Source: Larus michahellis (lineage: Eukaryota; Chordata; Aves; Charadriiformes; Laridae). From it: a stretch of 64,000 nucleotides of DNA. Numbering within the stretch: the first letter of the stretch is position 1; each line of letters opens with the position of its first letter. Below the pieces are notes generated by a model. That model was not told the origin of the DNA. It did not search any database and saw only the letters and a program-made list of their open reading frames with translations. Of the stretch, positions 1 through 13,328 are shown piece by piece. The DNA is taken from contig NC_133897.1 of NCBI RefSeq assembly GCF_964199755.1, positions 71,108,661-71,172,660 of the forward strand. Reading direction: 5' to 3'. A program made the translations under genes and the position numbers.

Positions 1-1178
1 GGTTGGTTTTAAGCATTAGGTGCATCTTTTTTGGTCTATGGATTATTCATGACAGGTTCATTTCAGCTAGACATTGCTTGTGATATATAATGGATTATCC
101 AGCTCGTATGTTTGGGTTGGGTTTTTCTTTCCTGTTTCCTCATTGGGTGACTGAAGCTTGTTTTGAAGAAAGGAATAACGGTTAAAATTTGTGAAATTGC
201 CATGAGCCAAAAGTATTTTGCAAATGACCTTTGCATACAATGACTAATGGAACTCAGTGGATAATATCAGAGCTAACTCATTTAATAATTCTGAATTAGT
301 TCACTGTTTGATCAGCTCTACTTATTTTATCCAACTTGTATGGAATACAGGCTGATTCTCTTTTCTTCCTCACTGTGGCTCTATGTTGGTCTGACTCCAC
401 TGACGTTGACAGAGTTCTAATTCCCATGCAGAGATGTAAATGATGAGAGAGGCATGCTCTCTGCATGCAACTGTCAAACAAATGTGATCAGACTCCGTAC
501 TGGGTATTGTGTTTATGCTACTCCAGTGCAGTAATGACAGTTGAGACTGGCTCAAATCTTGCCCTAATATCACAATGGTATCCCAGAGCTCAATTAGGTA
601 GAATGGTTTACATGCGATGTTAATTTAAAAGAACATGAACAAATATCCCAAATGTTTTTGGTCTGTTACGTACTACTTCTTATTGACTGGAGTGGTGACG
701 TGGCACATGAGTGTCCCCCTAGATTCTATTTGACCCACCAGTTAACACTTGAGATTTGGAAGAATTTGAAGTTGTCTATTTTCTTGGCAATTACCCCACA
801 AGACTGAGATTTGAGAAAGCTTCTTGACAAGAAAAACGTAAGCAATGGTTATATGAGAAGTGCCTGTCACAAAAAATCTTAAAGATTTTGGCTCGGTGGT
901 CAGAAAACAAACCCATTTCCTGTGAGTTTAGCAACTCTGTCATGAATTATCTCAGTTTGTTTAACACAGTTTTCAAAGGTGTGTTTTTTGTTAAGACTGT
1001 GTATGGTAAGTGCTACAATTTTCCTGACAGCTTGGATAAGAAGTGATGAACACAGTGAATAAGCTTCATCAAATAGGGCCAGGAATTATAACTGTTCTAG
1101 TAATGTCAGCTCATCTTAATACTGCATTACTTGGCATTATACCTTTATCACATTTTAGAGCTTGCTTTCTCTCTCCAA

Positions 1179-1218
1179 CCCCCCCTCACCCCCCCCCCCA
1201 AAAAAAAAAAAAAAAAAA
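1179..1218. repeat. C-tract followed by A-tract (low complexity)
   Basis: A run of C interrupted once by TCA (1,179-1,199) passes directly into 19 consecutive A (1,200-1,218). It could be slippage-generated simple sequence or the A-tail of an old retroposed transcript. No recognisable body precedes it and no target-site duplication was seen, so simple sequence is the safer reading. Confidence 0.85.
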
Positions 1219-4200
1219 GTCACATTCTCTTCTGACGCTTACACTTCTGTCACATTTCTATATTCTTCTTGGTAGAATCCAAAGGAATTGCAAGACTCTT
1301 GAGGTATGAAATAGATGATCAAGTTGGTGTTTTTTGAATTTGTTCCTTGACAAAGCTTCATCTTTTGGAGGCTTGCAACAGATCTGCTTTTCCTTTTTCT
1401 TTTTTTTTTTTTTTTAAATTCATCATTTCTTGGCAAGTTACTTGTTTTCCAGTGAAAGCTGTTGCCTTTACTGTAAATGACCATTCAGAACTTTGAGCAC
1501 AGCAAGAATAATGTGTCTGTTTGGCTAGAAGATGTGAGCTTAGGGATAATCTTCTACCTCTTCTCGTACAAAGAGATCTGTTAACGAGCCAGAGCATTAC
1601 TCAGATGCTGGCAGCAGAGAGCCTGTGTTTTAGAATGAGATCTAACTTTAAAAATATCCATCAATATTGATAATATGTCAGGTAACTGTACCTTATTGCA
1701 AATAAAAGTCCAATTTGCTAGGTCCTGAAGACTTAGTTCTTTTAACGTAGATTGTTCTGAAGTTTCAATAGCCATACTTTTTTTTTCTTAAACACAAAGT
1801 AAAATCTGTTGCAGGTTCCCTGTGTTACTGGTAAAAATACTATTGGTAGGAAGGAAAAACTCAGTTTTAATCCACCTTTCATGAACTAAAATAGAATTTT
1901 TTTATCTCCCAAATGGACAAAGTCTGGAGGTCAGGATATTAGCAGTATCAAGTATGGTCTCAGCCCAGCTAGACTGCTTATTTTCTTGTGTGTGTGTGTG
2001 GCAGCGGATGTCACATAAAACTGAAGAAACTTTCCACTCTTTATATGAATACCCCCAGCTCTGAGCTAATTTAATTTTCTAGTTTTCATGCACTGATGCT
2101 GAGCTGTTTTGAGGTCCCTGTTAGTGCAGGGAGATATTTAAACAAGTGCATCTGCTTGTTTAGGCAAATCAGAGAGCAGTAGTAGCTTGTACAGTTTAGT
2201 ATATATTTCAGAAGTAGCCTCTTCATTTGATTCATATCCACGCTTGCACATGAACTTCTCTGTGTGGCTGTCTCTTGACGACTGGGAGAAGGATGGCAGA
2301 GAAATCGGCAGGAATTATAGTGGTTGTCTTTTGGAATTTGGGGAAAATTTGTACTAATTTAAGTAAGCTGTCTCCATTTTTGCTGCTTTTAATAATACCG
2401 TATTCCACATACATTCCCTGGCTCAGTTGCAGGTGCATTCCATGTATAGAAGGCAAAGAGCATCTTCCTTTTGTCAGAAGTCACATTAGGGGCAGAAGAG
2501 TTGTGAAGGGACCCTTGTGGAAGGGGATGGTCTTTAGCCATCATTCATCTGCTCCCATTCTGAGTATGGCCGTGCATAGGGGTGTAGGTGTGCAGGTGAT
2601 TTACTGAAAATGACTCGGGTAAATTTTCAGTTTCAGATCAGGTCCTGAATGAGATGGTACTCTCATTAAGGTGCTAATGGAGATGGTGATCCAGGCAAGG
2701 CTGAGAGAAGCAGTCCCCAGAAAACACGAAGTCACTTTGCTGTTAATGGCATGTTGTACGGCTTTTCCTCCAGAATGTGCCCAATCACTTTCTGTTAGGA
2801 AGATAAAGCCAGAAGTGCTTCTGTAACTGAAAATAAAGTTCCTCTTCCCCTACCTCTGTGTTGTAGATAGCACAACCATGTAGCAGAGGTTCTGCCACCA
2901 CAGAAAGAGATTCAACATTCGTATTAGCTGCTGGAGAGAGTCCAGACTTCCACTGACAATTCAAACGGATCTTCTGGTTGGAGAACCTCCCAGTACAGCT
3001 GAAACAGTCTTCTTTTGTCTGAGCTGAAGTCCTGTTCTCTTTGAATAGGACTGTTCTCTGATTGCTACAAAGTCATTGCTGTTTTGGCATTTTTCCTGAT
3101 GTTTTTATGATACTCATTTTAATGTGCTGCACATTTTTCATATTGGGACAGTGCTCAAAAATTTGCCCATAAATGCCACTTCAGCTGGGTGAATGCTGCT
3201 GCTTTTTATCACTGCATTGCTAAAGGCATTTCTGTTGTTTTCCCAGACCACTGCTTTGGTTCATTGATGTTGAAACCAATTTCAGCAGAGGCACAACGGG
3301 TTAACGTGTTCTCCTGCTTGTTTGTGTAACGATTGCCACTCTGAGACCAACCTGTAACGTGCAACAGAATACAGGCATTTTATAAGAGATACACATAAAG
3401 ACCTACACATATTTTTGAGAGGGAAATTTTAGGGACAGAGGGAGGAACGATGGGAAGGAGGAAAAACTATGGATATTGTCTGATGAAACACAGCGCGACA
3501 GGAGAAATGTTAATTTTCCCATTTCATGCCCTATGCTATTTTTCACTGCGCAGCTTCTTGTTATGTGGGAAAGGCCTCTTTGTTTCACGGTGCCTCGATA
3601 AGGAGTACACAACTTTCAATGGACTTGGCTGCGATATGCAGCTCAGGAACCTTGAGGTGACAGGAAGGGAGGCAGCACATACTCATACTGTCCCATGAAC
3701 AGAGTAGCACTGAACCATCACATGGCCCATTGCTATTTCTGCTTTGCCAAATGGAAATTAAATGCCAACAGCCTCCTCTTTGGTCCCTTTAATTCCATCT
3801 CCTTTCTGGATTGTCTGTTCTGAACAGTGGGGGAATGGAGACAACGTTGTCTCCTCTGGCCCACCTCCGTTAGAGGCTTATGTGAGTAGCACAGGAGAAT
3901 CAATCCCCTTGCTTCCCTGTGGGATCCTGTCAGTGAGATTAGTCCAGTGAGATTAGGAACAGCAAGACTGGTCCCTGACAGCTTTAGTCCATGTTGAGGT
4001 TGTCTTCAGCCCCAGGGGCTGCTGAGATTTTCTTTATGAGCTTCTGTATAAAAAAAACCCAAAACACCTCACCACAAAAATCCCTCTTTGTTTTTTAAGC
4101 TAGTTTGAGCAGATATTTTAATTAAAAACTACCAGTGGCAGTACATAGCAGGGCACTGGAAACCCTTTCTCTGTGGCAGTTTCTCAGCACAAATGCTTCT

Positions 4201-4539
4201 GTGTGGTTGTGGTCACATGTTTGATTGACTTGGTTCCCAAGCTGATGTTCACAGTACTGTATTCATCTTGTTCAGATGACTGTGACATGCTGCCTGAATG
4301 CGCTGATGCTGACAGTGAATGTGAGGAGAACCAGACAGTTGACAGCATCTCCATTTTTCAGAGCTGATGTAGGATGATCTGTCACATGATGCTAGGCCGC
4401 AGCCTGTCATTTATACAGCTACAGCTGTAATGTGGGTAAAATAAGCAGAAATGAGAGAGAAGTGACAAGAAGGAAAAAAAAAAAGGGAGGGGGAGGGCAG
4501 ACTGTGTATTTCCACCTCCTCCCACAAAATTGCACAAGC

Positions 4540-4563
4540 TTTTTTTTTTTTTTATATATATAT
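4540..4563. repeat. Poly-T plus (TA)n low-complexity tract
   Basis: Fourteen T are followed by alternating AT up to the start of TGTTTGAATG. This is ordinary simple sequence. An A-run followed by purine-rich GGGAGGGGGAGGG lies about 60 bp upstream, making the surrounding 100 bp compositionally skewed. Confidence 0.8.
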
Positions 4564-6464
4564 GTTTGAATGAATGCTCTATTGTTCCCATATCTCAGAT
4601 CTACCTGCTATTTCTACAGGTTGGAACAGCATTGGCTGTTCAGAGTAGTGTGTCTACCCAGGGCAGGCGCCAGAGATCTTTTGGGATGATCCTGTGCCCC
4701 ATCCATTATGGCTGTTAGGGAAGCCTTTATCATTGTTGCTTGGAGTGCACAAGCAACAGCAGCCAGAAACTTATGACATTAAAAAAAATTACGTTACCCT
4801 GAGCTAAATAGCCATACTCTCAATCCGTGAGCTGTAACAGCCTTGTATATTTTGCAAGAGGTGCAGAGGAAGGAGACCCTTAAGGATGTATTCAGTGCTG
4901 CCATTCAGCACCTAAAATGGATTAAGGGACCCATTCTGGCAGGAGATTAATAGGTGATTCAAGCCACCCTTCTAGGCTCTGTATAGAGCCTGTGGTCTCT
5001 ATACTGTTACTGGGGAGACAAGTATGTGGGGAACAAGTAACTCTGCGTACGCAGTTCTTTACCTGGGTTTTCCCCATGCGTCAACTAATGCTGTTCCTTG
5101 TTTGGCTGGTCTTCCCTGTAATTTGGGAATAACAATTCTTGTAGCACTGGCCTGTTCGGAGCTGTGTAAAGGAAATGCAGCTATATCATAAGGGACAGTA
5201 TTCAGAAATGCATCTTCCAAGTGCTGTCTGCCTGTTTCCCCACCTGTTCCCATATGACCCCAAAACAGGAGGCTGAACACAGCAGTAGAAGGTGAGGCAT
5301 GAGCTGCTCCAGGACTTGTGAGTCTGGGTGACGTCTTGTGAGTTCCGGTTGCCTCGCTACTTCACTTTTTCTCTAGGATGTGTGTGATAAATTGCTGGTG
5401 ACCTAAATGTGCAGGGAACACAATGTACACTGGCTACCACGCCGGGGGCATAGGAGAGAAATGGAACAAGGCTCTTGTCCATTCTTCTTATTCTCTGTTC
5501 ACCTTCTGAGAAGCAAATGGAAAGTCTGTGCCACTCAGCTTAGTCCTCTCTGGTTATATGAGGGTCAGTGAGCTTGCATGGGAGTGTGTGTGTAAGGAAG
5601 GTTGTTCTTGTGCATCCTTAAAGTCTTGCTTGACTCTGTAAAACGTATTCTTGTGCCAAACTTGGGTTAAAAAGAAAGCCCCATGATGTATGTCATACTT
5701 CTGTGACAAATGTTACATTTTTCTTAGTATCATATACTGCTGTTGAGATGACTGGGGCACCACACTTGACAATGATGAATTATTTACAGGAGACCGACAG
5801 CCATTTATCCTGTGGTACCATCTGCCATAAAGATCACATTTTGTCTTAGCAGTTCCCTCCCTTTGTTATGCTTTGAAACAATATTTGAAGATGTGGAAGC
5901 AGTGAGGAATGGATAGCCACCTCTGGGCCATGGTTTCGGTGGTATGTTCCTGGACAACAGTGTTAAAGGTTAAACGCTCTTGGCATTTGATGGGAAAAAC
6001 TCTAACAAAGGTGAAGTGAATGATGCAAGCCTAGCATGAGCTTTAACTGTTTAGAATGTTTCCCATGTGCATCCTTTGCTGGTCTCCTTGGTATAAGGGT
6101 CATGTTGTGGGCAAGGAGGAGGTGTGACTGGAGCAGAACTGGCAGATGGTCCCTTGAAGGTCGTTTCTTGTTGCTATCTCCTGTAGTGATGCCATATGCT
6201 GTGCAGGGGGATGTTTCCTTCCTCTTCATGGAGTGTAAACTCATCAAAACAGTAAGTGCGGCATGCCATCAACTCTCAGCTCTTGAAGTTTCTGATTAGG
6301 TCTGTGGCTTTAAGACATTTTTTAGTCTGTTGTCAAAGAGTGTATAGAATAAGTATGTTTGAAAAGAAACTAAAAAACATCTGTCCATGATGTCTCCTTC
6401 AGGTGGAGGTTTTCTCTTTAGTGATTTAACTTTTGTCTCCTGAAATTCTCTTTCTGCCTATAAG

Positions 6465-6504
6465 ATTTTTTTATTTTTATTTTTATTTTTATCCCCCCCC
6501 CCCC
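6465..6504. repeat. (TTTTTA)n repeat abutting a 12-C run
   Basis: Four imperfect T5-7/A units (6,465-6,492) run directly into 12 consecutive C (6,493-6,504), followed by further C-rich sequence to about 6,520. It reads as a microsatellite likely to vary in length between individuals. The bordering T/C composition change is abrupt. Confidence 0.85.
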
Positions 6505-7546
6505 ACCTTCCCCACCCAAGATCTTTCTTTGTAACTTGTGAACATCCAGAGCATGGACAGTGCCACATAAGAGATGTCAGGGGATTGAATATGCCACCTC
6601 TGCTTCTAGAATCATAGCTGCTCCACTTAGCTGTTGGTAATGGCAGGTATTTCCAACAGAAAATACCTGAAGAAAATGCCCACAGCAATTAGGGGGTAAG
6701 CAGCGTATCAAACAGAAGTTGGCTGGGTCTTGAATGCAGTTAGTGTTTCTGAGCTGCTTGTGCAAATTTTACTCTGTCTCACAGGGGAGTCCTTCTAAAA
6801 CTATTGTTGCTCTATATGATACGTTGTTTTTAGAAAGATTATTTTTTCCCTTTTTTTTTTTTTGTTTAATTGTGATTAATAACATCAAGAGAAGATTTTT
6901 ATCCTGAAAGAATAAAAGAGGCATAAATGAGTTTATAGAGATATAAATCCTGGCATGCTTTTTCAAGCAAATTTGTTATCAAAGTAAAAGGGAACAACGT
7001 CTGGGTAGGACAGTAGAGCAGGATGTGTTTGCCCATTCGATGGACCCGAGCCCTTTTAGACAGGGCTCAATTGTCTTAGCATTATACTGCTTTATGCCAT
7101 GGCATTGGTGTTAATATCATTCCCTCATCAGTGTTGGCTATGACCTGGTTGGCCCAGACAATAACTATAACCCTGAACTTTACAACTCTTTAGAGGGAGG
7201 AAAAGTTTTTGTGAAGTGATTCAATCCACTTTCCCAGGGTTAAAGTAAAGATCCAAGAGTTTCTGTTAGCCAGGCCACCAAGACTCAATGTTTTTTGTTT
7301 TGCTCTTGCTCTTTAGGTTTCATTGACATATCTCTGTCAACCTTTTTACAATTTGCTGTTAAAGCTGTTCTTTGAACACAGTATTTCACGGGCTCTATAG
7401 CCAATAGGTGGGTTTAGGATTACAAGGACTGCACATGAAGTTAACAAATCAGCTATTAAAACACTGATATTTGGTACTACTATTTCAAGTTGTAATATTT
7501 ACCTGTGGGTCGTAATTGAATACTGACAGTGTGTACAGTTATACAA

Positions 7547-7751
7547 CTTTCCTGAAAGGGTTGTCAAGCATTGGAACAGGCTGCCCAGGGAAGTGGTGGA
7601 ATCATCATCCCTGGAGGTATTTAAAAGATGGGTAGATGTAATGCTTAGCAACATGGTTTAGTGACGGCTTTTTGTCAGTGCTACGTTGATGGTTGGACTC
7701 GATGATCTGAAAAGACCCTTCCAACCTAGACAATTCTGTGATTCTATGATT
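7547..7751 (+). mobile_element. CR1 LINE fragment, 3' end
   Basis: About 200 bp of the 3' end of a chicken-repeat-1 (CR1) non-LTR retrotransposon. Visible landmarks in order are the segment encoding the last Pol residues (ATTGGAACAGGCTGCCCAGG, then a CCCTGGAGGTATTTAAAA block), the untranslated stretch containing GGTTGGACTCGATGATCT, and the CCTTCCAACCTAGACAATTC block. The terminal motif is ATTCTGTGATTCTATGATT. The copy is strongly 5'-truncated, as is usual for CR1, and too short to code. The diagnostic words are intact, suggesting a moderately young copy within birds. Subfamily not assigned. Confidence 0.95.
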
Positions 7752-10700
7752 AGATATTTACAATTAACTTATTCTTTGTCCAGTGATAGATGTCATCTCA
7801 TTTTACCTAATTATTAACAAATACCTTGTTAAATATCTAAGTTTTTGTGGTAGAGGGTGGTGATGGTGTATTTAACAAACTAGATAGCTTATGTTGCTGA
7901 ATTAACCCTTTCCCTATCAGCCTTTCCTTCTTTTTATTCTAAAAAGCATATCCAATATTCATGCAGCTTCCTTGGTCACTTCTGCCTCTGTAGCAGGGCA
8001 ATACTTTCACACCTTGATAAAATCAGACATGTAGAAACTGCAAAGATTAAAGGAAAAAAATGGTCAAATTGAATTCTGCTTTTTTTATTTAACCTTGAAA
8101 GATGATTATCAAGCAGATACAATGGACAAAACCAAAGATCGTGTGGAAATTTAGAAATCGTAGTCTGACTTACGTTTATTTCATTTTCCTACTCTAGAAT
8201 GGCAGTTTGAAGCACTGATATGCTGGCATTCCTGACCACTGGAAGTACTATTTTAGCTATTACATGAGTGAAGAATAGGAGAGTAGTAGAGCCAACATGG
8301 CTCACCATCGCCTGGTCATTGGCTTTCTTGGGCTCCAACACTGCTTCCGTAGACAGAGACTTTTCAGTTTTGGAAAGGAAGCAGTTCTGAAAGAGGGGGG
8401 AAAAAAAAGGTAATCAGGACATTTTTGCAGGAAGCAAGATGAGATGGTAAGTTGATGCTGTCATCGTAATGGTTAGCTTTCAGGAAGCAAAGTAGCTAGC
8501 CTATACCTGCAGCAGATTAAGCACTGTAGTGCTGGACTCCTGTAGCGTGTCCTATGAGACGTTTCATTTAGTACTGGCAAAAAGCCACAAGCCACACCTT
8601 AAAAATACCCTTTTCCAGTTTCTGATAACCCGGGTGAGCTGTGTTCTTGTCTGCTGTGAAGGTGGACAGCAAATGGTTTGTATATTTAGCTGCCTGTGTT
8701 AGGTGTGTTCTCAATTCAGTTTAATTACTATTTTGTATGGGCTGATGCAGAGCTCTATTACTTTGTTGCACTGATTTTCAAGTGATACTGGATATAGAAG
8801 TCAGAGGAAGAATCAGCAAGATTGTGTCTAAATAACAGCATGATTAGTCTCCTATGATATAGTACCTTTGTCTCATCCCACAGGACGCACAAAGGATTTA
8901 AAGAATTGGTGTAAGAGTTCACAAAGAGAGTTCACACGTGTGATGGGTGCTTCTAGGATAAAGTGTGGCAAATGTGTAATATCGTATGTCACTAGTGAAT
9001 GATAGTAAAAAATAATTTATTTGGCAGAATCAGCAGCAAGATTTTTTTTTATTATTATTTTCACTCAAGTCGCAGAATAGAGCTACCTGGATTGGCATTT
9101 GGCTAGTACACTGGAGTTGATGTGTAAATTCTGGAGCAAAAATTACTATTTGTTTTTCTGATTCTATAGGTCAGACCTTTGATAACTCATCTAAAAAGTG
9201 AGGTCTTTGTCAGTACAGCATTTACTGCTGACACGGCTTACTTTGGAGTGGGTTTGCTGAGGGAAAAAGTGATCTCCTTCCTATGAAGGAAATATGATAT
9301 GGCTTGGCTTTCCTCTCTGTAGCAAACAGTTTAAGATACGTTGCTGAGCTTTCCTTAGATTTCAGAAATTTTGTTATTTGTTGTAAGCAACTCCTGTGTT
9401 TAATTTGGCTGGGAATGTTGTAAGTAGTAGAATTGGCATGGGATAGGGTGGTGGTGGAGGATGTTAGAAAGATGCGGAACAGCCAGGTACAAAGCCCTGT
9501 GCAGAAGACAGGTGCTGGAAGCCGGGGAGATGTATGTCATCTTCAGTAGAAACACTTGCTTCCCTGGCTGAGCGTGTTGGTGGAGCATCACAATGAGAAA
9601 GGGCCACCTGTAGCACCTGCGCCCTATGCCCATCTTCCAGAGCAGCCAGTTTCTTCATAAAGCGAAGGTCTTTGTGTTAATGAGAGTGCATGACAATGTA
9701 ATGTGACTTTTGGAAGGGTTACAGCAAGTTCTGAATGATACATGAAATGAAAAATTCTTTCCTGGTGCAGAGAAAGCATGAACAACGCTGGATGATACAC
9801 TGCCAACAGTTCTAACAAGGGGCTCCTTCACAGATTTTTCCACCTCAATCAGCAAAGCAGTTGAGATCCCCTAAGCAAAATCTCTCCTCTACTTTTTTTT
9901 TTTCTCTGTACGAGCAAAGAAAAATTCTTCAGCTTTATAGCTTACCCGCTGCCTAAAATACTCATTCAATAAGCTTTCTCTGCTTACAGTTGTGCCAGTC
10001 TCTATAGGTGAGCATCCTCTTCCCATAATTCATTCAGGCTCTTTCAGGTAGTTTTGCTGTAAATTTCTTCTCCATACACTGGGAAGGTGGGGCAGACATA
10101 TTGTGATCAGTGATCTAGTTACTGATGTAAAACACTTGCTGGTCAAGTCCAATGCAAAAATCAATGAGGAAGTAAACAATAAGGCCAGGTAAAAAGAGTG
10201 ATCACCTAGTTTAATGTTTATGTTCCAACAAAAAAGCGCTTTCTAAGACAGTCAAGCTCTAGCTAGTGTATATTGGAATGGAGAATGGAGTAAAACACAT
10301 TTTAGAAAGCAGTGGCTTGCAGAAGAACTTAGGTGACATCATAGATAATTTCTTTAACTTGAATTCTTGCTGCTGTGCTGTGGCAAAACACAGCTGATGT
10401 GATCCATGAAAAAGTAATATTTAGTACTGTTTGTAAACTTCATCCTACGATGATGTGTCCTGTTCTGCCTAAGCTGGGCTATAAAATGAGTTGAAGATTG
10501 GAAAACAAGCATCGGGATGAAGGGCTTAAAGAATTCAGAGTATTCAGCTAATTTAAGAGCAGGCTGAGAGGCCACTCTGAAGAAGATACCTGATAGCAGG
10601 GGCTTTTCCACCTGGCTGACAGATGCTGGATTTCAGCTAATTCAGTCTTGAAATAAGATGCTGCTTTCTGGTTGCGAGGTCTGTTGAACATGAAAGTGTC

Positions 10701-10819
10701 CCTCTGGGGAAGAGACAGAGAGCGAACTGTGGTCACTTCAAGCCTCTCGATAAGCCTGCGCTGGACGGCTGTGTCTCTGTGCCGCTAGCCTCCCTCCTCG
10801 TCCCTTTCCTTTAGGGGAA

Positions 10820-11060
10820 AGCATTGCACTCCAAAGCTTATAGCCAGCAACTCCGCATTAAGACAATTAACAGACCTGAATTGCGTGGCTCAGATTTCCA
10901 GTAGGCTGTCTGAAGATGTTCAAGGCAGATTTCTTTTCATCTCCTCCCTTGCGCAATGAACAAAGATTTCTGTACGCTGCTGCTTTTCATTGTTATTAAT
11001 TGCTTTCCCTTGCAGCATTAGAGATTGGCCACAGCAGGAGATCTCTCTGTAGGTGGTATA
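10820..11060. promoter_or_regulatory. Possible conserved non-coding element (SOX/homeodomain-like sites)
   Basis: About 240 bp with balanced composition, no simple repeats and several binding-site-like words: AACAAAG (10,959-10,965), CATTGTT (10,988-10,994) followed at once by ATTAATTGC, and TTAAGACAATTAA near 10,858. SOX-family proteins bind C/ACAAT-type cores and homeodomains bind TAAT. The clustering of these with unusually unrepetitive sequence is what drew attention. Such words occur by chance, and no alignment was possible, so this is a weak call. Confidence 0.2.
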
Positions 11061-13272
11061 GAGAGTGATTACGGATTGCCTTAGTTGGTTTGGGAGGGAA
11101 TTTTCCCTGGGTCAGGTTGGCAGGCTCTGTGAATCTTTCACCTCATATAGCATGAGGTGTGGTTCGTCTGCTAGGATCATTTGTGTACATCTCACATGAT
11201 TAATTCCTTGCCATTGCAGGGCTTCCTCAGGTCTTGCCAACCCCATGTCCGTGGCAGATAGTTTTCTAAGCACAGAAGTGCTTTTCCGTCGCTAAAGTCT
11301 TCGGCTATCAACTAGGATGTTTTGGTTGAAGTTAATGGTCTGTGAATACACAGTAGGTGCATCTGGTATCCTTTTTGGCCTTAACTTTTAAGGAATGATA
11401 TCTATATTCTGTATGATTGGTTAAGGCTGGGGTAGTTATTTAGGAAAGCATGCTCTTCCATTCTGAAAAACGGCTTGACTTCCGAAGAGGGTTTGTCGTG
11501 GCAGCTTGAGGAAAACTTAATCTATATTGAGGAAAAGTCCAGCTTCCTTTAGTTTAGTTGCAGGGACCAGTCAACAAATACAGTTCCGATTGTGTGTTCC
11601 CATGTGTAGAAACATGCAGTTCTATAGACTGATCTCAACTAGGTATCTGTACTGTCTGAAAGGATATCCCCTTCGATTAGCTTTCTGGCTCTGTACAGAA
11701 ACGACCAGTGTGAAAGAAAAGATAACTCACTCAGAGTGTTCTTCTTGTAGTTCAAGTAGCTCGATAGCCAATGAATTCCTGTCTTGCTGTGTGCTGGTAC
11801 TATAGGAGTATCATTTCTACAATGACTTTTCAATGGCAGTGAAGTGAATGAGGTATTCCTGAGTTTGAATCTTTTTTCAAAAAAGCATATAATTTAGACC
11901 TTAAGTCTGTCTACTTCAGCAAAATAACAAAGACTGCCTTCAAAATATAGGCTTTTCAGCCACAGGGGCCCCATGATAAACGTGACACAGAACCTGACCT
12001 GCTCTATATGCAGGCAAGTATTTTTGAATGTTTTGAGTGTATTATATTATGGTATCATAGGCATTTTAAGAAAACCTCTATTTCACTAGCGCTAGAATTT
12101 CACCATACAGATATATGCAGGTGTGCAAAGACGATGTGTGCGTGAAATGCTAAGTTGAAGTTCTGCTCTTTATAGAACGTGTAGTAGCGCAATAGAAACA
12201 TACATCGTATAAGCAGCAGTGTTTGACAGTTGTCTTTCACTTCCTGATCAAAGAGAGAGAGATTTGTATTCTTCATGAAATAGCCTTTGCAGGAATGCCG
12301 TATGCAATCAAGGGTCACCCTGTGCATATCAGGAGAAACCGTGCTGCTTGCACATGTCTGGCTTCATCCCGTAAAGTAGAAGAAAACAGCAGCAACTGTG
12401 TGACTTCATTCAAATGCTATCTGTTGTTGCACATCTTTCTTCTTTGCACCCCAAACTAAAAACTTTAAAATGAAAATAACTGAAAAACAGAATACTGTAT
12501 TTCTAAGCTGAGTTGTCCTTAAAAATTCAAATGAGCCGTTTAGATAATATTCACAATGCCAGCAGCTCCAGGGCACTTTAGAGAATACGTTTCAGCACAC
12601 AGACATTTGAAACAAAATTGTAATGTTCTAAATGGAATTAGATGAGCAAAACCATGTCATACGGAGATGAAATATAAATAAGTGCTTTAGGCCCACTCTA
12701 TGAAAAATGTATGCATTTTTTTAAAGCGTTTTTCTTCTGCAATGGTTTCATTTCTGTGAAACCAGTGGTTGTTTGTGGGTTGTTTTTTTGGTTTTGTTTT
12801 TTTTTCCCCTCCTAGTGCATTCTACTAGAATGTGCTTTTGCCACTCAATAAACCCTTCTTTCCACTAACTGTCTGTCTCTGTATTAAGCCCCCAAGGAAC
12901 TATACAAGCCAAAGGCAGATGGAAACAATAGGCATTCCATGTTCAAATGTACAACCTACAGAAAGTTCATTTGTCAAAAGTCTGAGGAACATTTCCAAGG
13001 AGGCTGCTTCATAAACAACATCCACATGGGGCAGATCTGACTTGTGCTACTGCTTTTCATGCACATATTCCATAAGAATTTAATAGGCTGTTTACTCTTC
13101 AATTAATAGTTAACACAACATTTACAGAAGCTTGTTCCAAATTCCAGTCTCAGTTCTTCTCTCCTTCCCCTCCCACCCTACTTCTTAAATCTCTTCATCT
13201 CTTACGTGCCCTAACTACTTTCATTCTTTTTGCAGAAGCTTTATCCTAGCCCCTCTATAAAGACCAAACCAC

Positions 13273-13328
13273 TCTCAGACTTTTTTGAACTCTTTATTTT
13301 TCTCAGACTTTTTTGAACTCTGTTTTTG
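13273..13328. repeat. 28-bp tandem duplication (two copies)
   Basis: The 21-bp core TCTCAGACTTTTTTGAACTC plus T appears at 13,273 and again at 13,301, spaced exactly 28 bp and separated by a T/A-rich linker. The first 21 bases of both units are identical, so the duplication is recent relative to the surrounding sequence or has been homogenised. No coding consequence. Confidence 0.9.

Larger units (their letters stand above)
1..7546. other. Non-coding stretch, no gene recognised
   Basis: No open frame exceeds about 110 codons, and none shows domain-like sequence, a plausible signal peptide or splice-flanked conservation. Visible structure is limited to homopolymer tracts (1,179-1,218; 1,400-1,415; 4,540-4,563; 6,465-6,504), a short GT run near 1,987-2,000, a perfect 14-bp tandem duplication at 3,931-3,958 (unit starting CAGTGAGATTAG) and a 7-bp stem with a 4-nt loop at 4,974-4,991. 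The absence of genes is inferred from the open frames and my reading only. Short non-coding exons could be missed. Confidence 0.65.

Noticed and set aside
4900..4925. TTCAGCACCT as a REST/NRSF site
   Set aside because: Only the left half-site is present and no GGACAGC-type right half follows at any accepted spacing.
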